64,000 nucleotides of DNA from Typha latifolia (taxonomy: Eukaryota > Streptophyta > Magnoliopsida > Poales > Typhaceae): contig CM034110.1 in the NCBI GenBank assembly GCA_019914945.1, forward strand, positions 6,031,808-6,095,807. Direction: 5' to 3'. The notes beneath the pieces were generated by a model that was given only the letters and a program-made list of their open reading frames with translations, made no database searches and was not told where the DNA came from. The position numbers and the translations under genes are program-made. This document shows, in pieces, positions 57,001 through 64,000 of this stretch; positions within the stretch are counted from its first letter, which is position 1, and the number at the start of each line of letters is the position of its first letter.

Positions 57001-58072
57001 GCTTAATCACATGTACGTAGCCCTTGATACTGTATGTAGACAGATGATAGATACTATGATGTGTGGCCTACCACACCGTGCTACTAGAGAACGTAGAATA
57101 AAAGTGGGCAAATGTGTTTTAAAACTGCAACTTTTAATTTTTTTTTGCTTTGATATTATATTAAATAACTAGTCACTTGAGAGCTTACATAGGAGTGGTT
57201 TTCTTTTAGTGTATATATATTAAAGAGTTGGGACAAGTGACACCCATCTTTGATATAGGAGGCACTTAAGAGTTCATATTTGGATTGAGTAATAGGGTTA
57301 ATCATCCCTGAAAAGCTAGCCACAGATGGATATATTGATCATTTATATATATATATGTATCAAATCCTCAATGCCTCTGTGTGCATGTCTATTCCTTTCC
57401 TTTCTATACATACACCTCCAAGATGGCAAGAAATAAATGCCTTGGACTTTGACTCCCCTGTCTCACTGTTGATCTGGGGTCAGATAGGAACCTTCTTTCC
57501 TTGTCAAATAAAACACTAAATGATATCAAGATCTCTCTAGCACTCTCTAGAAAGTGGGAAGGATATAAAGATGGAGTGTTAGAATGCTGGGTATAATGCT
57601 ATTCCCACCACCAATCTGTCGTTGGTATGCAGTTGTAGCATCACCTCCACTAACAAGAAAAGAGAGAAAAGGATCCACTTTCTACAATGGCCAATTGGCT
57701 ATGTATTCCCCTCAATTCTATACCATCTCAAGGACAATGCCAATGGTATCATCTGAGATATGCCATTGCATTATTTCATATCATATGGGACCACTTGGCT
57801 GCTCTCTGAGTACACCTTGATTATAAAAGAAAAAAATAGCAGTAGCTTTCTGTCTCCCATCCATGGCCATGATCATCTCACCTTGTTCATGATTGGCTCA
57901 GAGGTCCAGTAGAGTGGTACACGTTGGTGTCTTTTGTGAAAAGTTAGGAATCTGAGATGGGAGTTTGAATGCTAATTGGAAGGACTAGCCAAGTGAGATC
58001 TGCAGAAGGATTACTTAGATGTTAAGAGATGGAGCTTAGTAGATCAATTGACTATCAAACTTGTTTCTCAAT

Positions 58073-58104
<32 letters not shown>

Positions 58105-59639
58105 AAAAAACAACATCAAAGTTAATGTTTTTAGAGAACGATGATTTTATGTTTCGCGTTCTAACACCCTCCTCCTTACTTCTGGGCTTAAAACATTTTA
58201 ATGAGCCTAAAAGATGAACTTAGACAAAAATTGTAGAGAATTTATATTTTAAACAATAGATAGATCCGAAGGGGTTGAACTAAGGACTTTCTGTCTTTGA
58301 TACTATGTTAACTTATCAACTGATTAAACTGTCAGAGAATGGCGTTTTTTTTTTTCGTTATCTAAAAGCTTATTTCAATTCCAGTGGAATTAGGAATTGG
58401 TATTAAAGCTCAAGTTTCATATTAACTATGTAGCTTCCAAACTAACAAACTCCATTTATATGTTATTGTTATTTAGTCTCACATAGTCACATGTAATGAG
58501 AAAAAAATTTGATGTATGATAGTGTATTTGAATCTTTTGACTTTAAGTTGTAATTATTCATATAAAGTCCAATATATCTATCTAGTGAAATGGCAATTGT
58601 CTAGTTATGTATCAAATATCTTAAGAAGTAGAGAGATCTAGCTTCTTAAAAGGGTCCATTTTAATGCTTTCATCAACTAAAAAGCCCATCAAGAACTTTT
58701 TAGTGAGCCCATGACTTCTCTTGATTAGATCCAATCAATGCACATTGAGTTAATAAACTTTGGAGCCAATTCACAAATGAAAAGCCTCAATCTAAGATTA
58801 TTAGAAGCATAAAATAAGAGCTAAGCACAGTTGACTCATTTGAACTATTGTTTATTTTTCAATCTCTCACCCCTGATGGCGTGGAAAGAAAATATTAAAA
58901 TTAAAATTCCACGCTCAACTTCTCCCTCTTTCTTTCCTCTAAATAAGATCTTCAAAAATTAATCTTGCCACATTTTTAATAATAATAGCAGTTGGTCAAA
59001 GTGACAAAAATATAATAGGGGGTCCATGAATATGAGCAATAGTTGAGGAGATCTATGTGTAATTATTAGTAAAAGTTTTAAATAGGTATTGTTTTTAATA
59101 TTTTATGTATATATTTATGTCTACATGGGTATATATAGGTATGTAATACATCAGTGCTATAATGTATCTAATACTAATCGTTTATTGGGATTCTTAGGAG
59201 TAGTATAAATTTGAGATATCCATGCAATCTTGATTATAATCTTATCAAAGTACATAGAATAATCCAGATCTTATTCCTGACCCACCTTCAATTCTGCCAT
59301 GCATAGCAAGAACCCTATTCTTCCAGAATTAATTTTGTACGTGGTTCATATCATACTACTTCGATGACAAGTTTAGGGATATCTATGTGTATATATATAT
59401 TGGAAAGAAGTAGAAACTTAAATAATATTTCAAGTTAAATTCGAAAAGATTAGTAAAAAGCTTTGTGATCTTCAAGGCAATTGCCAATATTTTTATTCTC
59501 TAATTAATTTATTCAAACAAGTTTGTTAAGCTTGTGTTTAACAACTAATTGCAATACAAATCACCCTTACTTAATTGTGACAAATTCAATCTTATCAACT
59601 CTAATGACTTAATACCATCGTAAGATAAATGAAGAGAAA
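54042..59639. other. Long intergenic region, no gene identified
   Basis: The first ~300 bp should be the HIPP 3' untranslated region. Elsewhere no frame gives a domain-like product. A (GA)n run lies at 58072-58098. At about 58260-58310 the minus strand carries GTATCAAAGACAG and AGTTCAACCCC, which could be an internal-promoter remnant of a tRNA-derived SINE, but this is weak. No tRNA or microRNA precursor was recognised. Confidence 0.5.
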
Positions 59640-60130
59640 CATAATTACTTACACGCAAGAAAAGAAATATATAAATCTATGTTCCCCTGTCAACTCTAGT
59701 GACATTAGACAGCCAAGAAGTAATCAAAGTCAAAGCTCAAAAGAGTTAGATAATTCTAAATCCAGTTGTTGTGCAATTAATAACTGGTTAATTATTCTTT
59801 TGACCATTGCAAACCATGAATATGAGGATATATATATATATATAATTATAATTATATTTTCACTATCTCAGTTAAGTTTTAACCAACAAAATGGTAATTT
59901 TGAAGAGCCAAATAATTTTTCAATTGTAATTACTATATTTAAGAAAAATATGGTGATAATTATGATATTTTCAAATAATTCATTTATTTGTAATTATGGT
60001 AATAGCACATTTAGAATGATAAAAATCTAACTCTATAATCACATTAATTAACATGGACTAACTATGTTTATCGGGCAATCCACATGTTTTATGAATAAAA
60101 TTAACTGCATTTTAGGGATGAGATTATATG
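59640..60130. repeat. Diverged dispersed repeat, left copy flanking the F-box gene
   Basis: The words GCAAGAAAAGAAATATATAAA, TCAAG/CAAAGTCAA, CCAACAAAATGG, AAGAAAAATA-GTG, AGCACATTTAGAA, CATGTTTTATGAATA and TTTTAGGGAT recur in the same order at 62990-63510, roughly 3.3-3.4 kb away and in the same orientation. It is AT-rich with a (TA)n run at about 59829-59845. It is noncoding, of unknown class. Confidence 0.6.
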
Positions 60131-60662
60131 TTAACAAAACCGCGTGCGAGTTAATCTGAGCATGCATTGGAGTCTCGCAATCCTAATCACACCCATTTAG
60201 ATTTCATAATTTTTTTATATTTTTTATTAGACATGATCGAAATAGTTAAATACAAGTTATTAGACACTAATGCATACCTATCTACAATCTATCTTTATTA
60301 TAATGTTCTAATTAATACTCTGTCTTTGAAGATTTTGTAAGAAGACTTTTTTTTCTCAATAATTTTCATGCAACACTAAACCCAGATTTATAATCTGTAT
60401 AACTCTACTAATTTAATAACTAAAATATTCTTAAAAAAATTTCTAATGCAAGCCCTTGAAAATGGTTAGAGTTACTTAAATCAAGATTTCATATTTTCTA
60501 ATTTATATAGAAAAAAAACTAAGGGGTCTAGTTATAAGATCATCAAGAGGGGTTATTAATTAAAAATAATAAATAGAAATCTGGGGTTCTGATTTGAAAC
60601 TTTCCCTTGAAAAAAAAAAAACCTTCAAAGCCAAACCCTAACCCTTCGCAAAGTATAAAAAC

Positions 60663-60701
60663 CTCTCTCTCTCTCTCCCTCTCTCTCTCAATTGCAGGAG
60701 G
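60663..60701 (+). promoter_or_regulatory. CT tract and GCAG directly before the F-box ATG
   Basis: A (CT)n run at about 60663-60689 is followed by CAATTGCAG at about 60689-60697 and GAGG, then the start codon. A polypyrimidine run ending in GCAG is what a 3' splice site looks like, so the leader of the F-box gene may contain an intron ending here. Alternatively it is simply a CT-rich leader, common in plants. Confidence 0.4.
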
Positions 60702-61760
60702 ATGGATTGGTCGGACCTTCCCCCGGAGCTGCTCACCCTCATCACCACCTTCTTCACGAAGAACTCCGACTACATCCGCTTCCGCGCCGTCTGCTCCCCG
60801 TGGCGCCGCGCCGCCCAGCGGCGGCCGCGCCCCGGCTTCCCTGCCCAGCTCCCCCTCCTCATCCTCGAGGCCGCGCGCGTCTTCGGCCCCGAAACAAACC
60901 GCCGCGTCGACAACATCCCCCTCCTCTGGGAGGCCATGGACAGCAACTGCCGCGCCTCCTCCCACGGCCTCCTCGCTCTCCACGACAAAGCCCGCCATCT
61001 CGTCGCCCTCTTCAACCCCGTCACTCGATCCAAGATCATGACCCTCCCATCCTTACCCCAAACCATCTCCAAAATCATCTCTTCCGCCCTTCCCACTCCG
61101 CAGCGCGGCCACCGCTTCTTCGTCGCCGCCGCCACGATCTCCGGGGCGATGCTCTTCTGGAGGCCTGGGTACCCGGGGTGGGTTCCCGTCCGTGAGACGG
61201 ACGGTCAAATCTGCGACATTACTTATCACAAACAACAACTCTACGCGTTAAATACCTCTCCTCCACTGCTAATGGTTTGGGACCGGCCTACGAGTTATCC
61301 GACCGCAACGTTGACATTGAACGGCGGCGGTCCTCCTGATCAATCCTTCTCCACTAGTAGAGAATCCAAACGCTACTTGGTCGAGTCGGACGACGAGCTT
61401 CTGATAGTCAATAGGATCCTACTCCAGAACTACTATTATCCCAACGTACGGACCGAAGGTTTTGAAGTCTACAAGGTCGAGTGTCTCTTGGACGAAGAAG
61501 CGGCGGTGAGCAAGGTGGAGGGGTTGGAGGATCGAGCTCTGTTCGTGGGAGACGACAACTCCTACTCGGTCGACACAAAGGCTTCTTCCTGCGTAAACGT
61601 GAAGGCCAACTGCATCTACTTCGTTGACTTTTACGATAGTCAGCATGTCGTCAAGGTGTACCACTTGGCCGACAATCTTATCCGGCTCTTGGTTTCCTTC
61701 AACAAATTCAAGGGTGTAGAGAAAGCTTCGCAGAGTTGGTTTGCTCCTAGCTTGTGCTAG
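60702..61760 (+). CDS. F-box protein with DUF295-type C-terminus
   Basis: A single exon encodes 352 aa from the ATG at 60702 (MDWSDLPPELL). Residues ~2-40 are an F-box (LPPELLTLITTFF, YIRFRAVCSPWRRAA), the part that binds SKP1 in SCF ubiquitin ligases. The middle is a beta-strand-rich domain with NPVTRSKIMTLP and HRFFVAAATISGAMLFWRPG. The last ~70 residues (NVKANCIYFVDF, then SWFAPSLC) match the C-terminal signature of plant DUF295 F-box proteins, sometimes called SKIP23-like or KIB-like. The target protein is unknown. The 5' half is very GC-rich, falling toward the 3' end, a gradient typical of monocot genes. The stop codon TAG is followed at once by an ATCT microsatellite. Confidence 0.88.
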   Translation: MDWSDLPPELLTLITTFFTKNSDYIRFRAVCSPWRRAAQRRPRPGFPAQLPLLILEAARVFGPETNRRVDNIPLLWEAMDSNCRASSHGLLALHDKARHLVALFNPVTRSKIMTLPSLPQTISKIISSALPTPQRGHRFFVAAATISGAMLFWRPGYPGWVPVRETDGQICDITYHKQQLYALNTSPPLLMVWDRPTSYPTATLTLNGGGPPDQSFSTSRESKRYLVESDDELLIVNRILLQNYYYPNVRTEGFEVYKVECLLDEEAAVSKVEGLEDRALFVGDDNSYSVDTKASSCVNVKANCIYFVDFYDSQHVVKVYHLADNLIRLLVSFNKFKGVEKASQSWFAPSLC

Positions 61761-61794
<34 letters not shown>

Positions 61795-61800
61795 TTATCT
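61761..61800. repeat. (ATCT)n microsatellite touching a stop codon
   Basis: Nine or so ATCT units with one ATTT variant start at the first base after the F-box stop codon (TAG at 61758-61760), in the 3' untranslated region. Confidence 0.9.
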
Positions 61801-62989
61801 AACTTATGTTCTACTTGTTTCAATTCTTAGTACATATGCATGGTTTGTTTCGTTGACTCGTCCTACCCTTGCTTAATTTTACTATTTGTAAGAGTAACCT
61901 TTGTATATGTATACCCTCTAAAAAATATCTTATATATATATATATACCTTTCTAATAGTGATATTTATAGATATACCACAATAAATATGCGGTTTTTATA
62001 TGTATATTTTTTTTAAATTATTATTATTATTATTATTATTTTTTGTATGAGTAACCTTTTGAGTTAATTATAGTTAAAATTTTAAAATAGTATCTCTTTT
62101 TTTCTAATTAATTTTCAATCATTTCTCTTAGTTTAAGATATTTTTATCTTTCTTCTATTATATTATGGGTTAATTATATTTAGACATCCTGAATTATCAC
62201 ATTCTTTTAACGTACATCTTCTGAATTTTTTTTTATGACACATAAATTTTTTAAATTATTGAAAATATTTCACCCCCTAATGTAGTAGATGGAAAAGCTA
62301 AAATTATCACTAAAAGTAACCATCGCTATTTTATATAATTCTATCTAATGTTTAAGAGGACATGGAATGATATTTCTTGATCTCTTTTGAGTATTCAATG
62401 TAAGATTAATGCAAATTAATTTTTTTTTTGAGAGCGAGAAGAAAGAAAATTTAATGATCAATGTCATTGAGATTCCAACATAAAACTACTCCTACAGCAT
62501 GGGCATCTTTAACCAATTGAACACTTCCCATTAATAATGCAAGTCAACAATATTTATTTGGCAAAGAATTACATTGCTTAAGATCAAAGAAAATTCAAAG
62601 TAAACAATGCAATTTGATCAGAATCCTGGCATATTTTCTGAATTCTTTGATCCTAAGGTATGTTTGTCAAATCCACCTCTTAAGTCTTCATATCTATTAA
62701 AAAAGGATATCTTTCAAAATATTTTATGTTGTTGAGAAAAATTCTCTTTTGTGGTTTAAAGTGGACAGAGAACAAGAAGATGAAATGCATATAATATGCT
62801 GACAAAATTTCTTGTTTATGAAGGCTATTTTACTTAAAACTTAAATATATTGATAAGATGTCTTGTGGAAATATTTAGAGGTATTTTTTTTTTGCAGTAA
62901 AAATAGGGCTCGGTGATATAGAGAATGGCATGCGACCAGAATACTAACTTATGATATATGATTATATAATGTAAAAAATATATAGTTAG
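61801..62989. other. Downstream flank, no gene identified
   Basis: This holds the F-box 3' untranslated region and AT-rich sequence with TA and TTA runs (about 61931-61945 and 62020-62042). No open frame of interest was found on either strand. Confidence 0.5.
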
Positions 62990-63510
62990 TTATGTACTCA
63001 TTTGCAAGAAAAGAAATATATAAATTTATAACCATAAGAAATCAAGAAAGTCAAGAACTTGCAAATAGTTTGTTAGATATTTCCAAATCTACTTGTATTA
63101 TAATATCTGATAACATTAGATATTTTATATAATGATAAAGTTACATTTCCTCTATGTCAATTAAAGTTTAATGTGGTTAGGTGTATTTAACCAACAAAAT
63201 GGACTTTTTTTTTATAGAGCTTAATGGTTTCAACTATAACTCTTATATTTTTTAAGAAAAATACAGTGGCAATTACGGTGTTATTAAATTATTTTCAATT
63301 ATATAAGTAGCGCATTTAGAAATTATAAAACTCTTAACTATTGCTTGTTTAATAGTACTTACTATCAGAATAATAAATATTGACCAAACTCATGTTACTT
63401 GCAAACCAACAATATTTTTTGTATTCTTATTGGGCCATTTACATGGTTTATGAATAGTGCACACATATATTTTATGAACAAAATAGATTACTTTTTAGGG
63501 ATTGAGAATG
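62990..63510. repeat. Diverged dispersed repeat, right copy
   Basis: This is the partner of 59640-60130 in the same orientation. Shared order: GCAAGAAAAGAAATATATAAA, TCAAG, AACCAACAAAATGG, AAGAAAAATACAGTG, AGCGCATTTAGAA, CATGGTTTATGAATA, TTTTTAGGGATT. Indels are frequent. No coding potential was found. Confidence 0.6.
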
Positions 63511-64000
63511 CAGGTTGGTCTAACTCATAGGACATATTATTATAAGCATCTAATAATTTTGATCATATATTTTTTTAAATTATACAATTTTTTTTTTATA
63601 TTCTTACATTCTCAATTTATCGTCAACCATATATATGATATCGATGTGTTAGTGCACCCTAACAAACTAGGGTCAACTTGCATCAAATTCTAGCTTATTT
63701 TCAGAAGTCACATTTATATGTTAACCATTTCAATTGAGAAAGTATTACCCACCAATAATCTATTTTTATATCAAACATGATTAGCATATGACATTTTATA
63801 TTATGATAGTTTAATATAACATTTGATAAGTGCATAAAATTTAATACTCTGTTCATATTATTTCAATTTCCATTACATATTCAACAAAAGATTTTAAAAT
63901 TACCCTTGAAATACTTGACATCCACAAGTTATATGATCTCATATGAAGAGTTTTTGGCTATTTTAAATATGCTTCTAATTTTTCTATATATCTAATTTAA
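63511..64000. other. Right edge, no gene identified
   Basis: AT-rich sequence with no gene, and no recognised repeat beyond the flanking copy. Confidence 0.5.

Noticed and set aside
58240..58330. tRNA-like box (AGTTCAACCCC) on the minus strand
   Set aside because: The cloverleaf cannot be completed and the A box is poor. At most it is a decayed SINE, so it was not called as a tRNA.
60543..61664. Open frames opposite and overlapping the F-box gene
   Set aside because: High G+C codon bias makes other frames open by chance. None shows domain-like sequence, while the plus frame has F-box and DUF295 signatures.

Overview
The window is nuclear DNA from a flowering plant. It is AT-rich and carries five protein-coding loci with GT-AG introns, kilobase-scale introns and a dense layer of transposon remnants. 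Two loci, at 53.2-54.0 kb and 60.7-61.8 kb, have strikingly GC-rich coding sequence in an AT-rich background. That contrast, with the large introns, fits a non-grass monocot best, but this is inference and I cannot name a species.

Layout: 1-9.1 kb is gene-poor, with LINE and MITE remnants, a 109-bp tandem duplication, LTR-like sequence and two GC-rich islands that look like promoters without a gene. 9.16-9.54 kb (minus) holds a short ORF for a small protein of unknown function, followed at 10.75-12.15 kb (minus) by an intronless PLS-type pentatricopeptide repeat (PPR) gene. 12.74-36.95 kb (minus) is one large gene for the plant RecQ-like helicase RECQSIM. I rebuilt it as 16 coding exons with consistent reading phase (about 871 aa): UBA-like N-terminus, helicase core split by an acidic insertion, cysteine cluster, winged-helix-like region and basic tail. 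Its introns hold a roughly 4-kb hAT transposon with a broken transposase, itself hit by a 323-bp hAT-type MITE with a perfect 8-bp target-site duplication, plus LTR-like, LINE and MITE pieces.

About 2.6 kb from the RECQSIM start codon, in divergent orientation, lies an eight-exon gene for a small coiled-coil protein (39.54-43.57 kb, plus, all introns in phase 0). 43.6-52.8 kb is intergenic with repeats. 52.86-54.04 kb (plus) is a three-exon HIPP gene (heavy-metal-associated isoprenylated plant protein) with a CxxC metal site and a C-terminal CaaX box. 54-60.7 kb shows no gene. 60.70-61.76 kb (plus) is a single-exon F-box/DUF295-type gene lying between two diverged direct copies of a ~0.5-kb repeat.

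The five genes do not form a pathway: they are typical plant housekeeping or regulatory genes (organelle RNA processing, DNA repair, metal or membrane binding, ubiquitin ligase adaptor). I found no CRISPR array, rRNA, convincing tRNA or unusual multi-gene system. The most informative signals are the nested transposon history inside RECQSIM and several repeat structures described in the findings.
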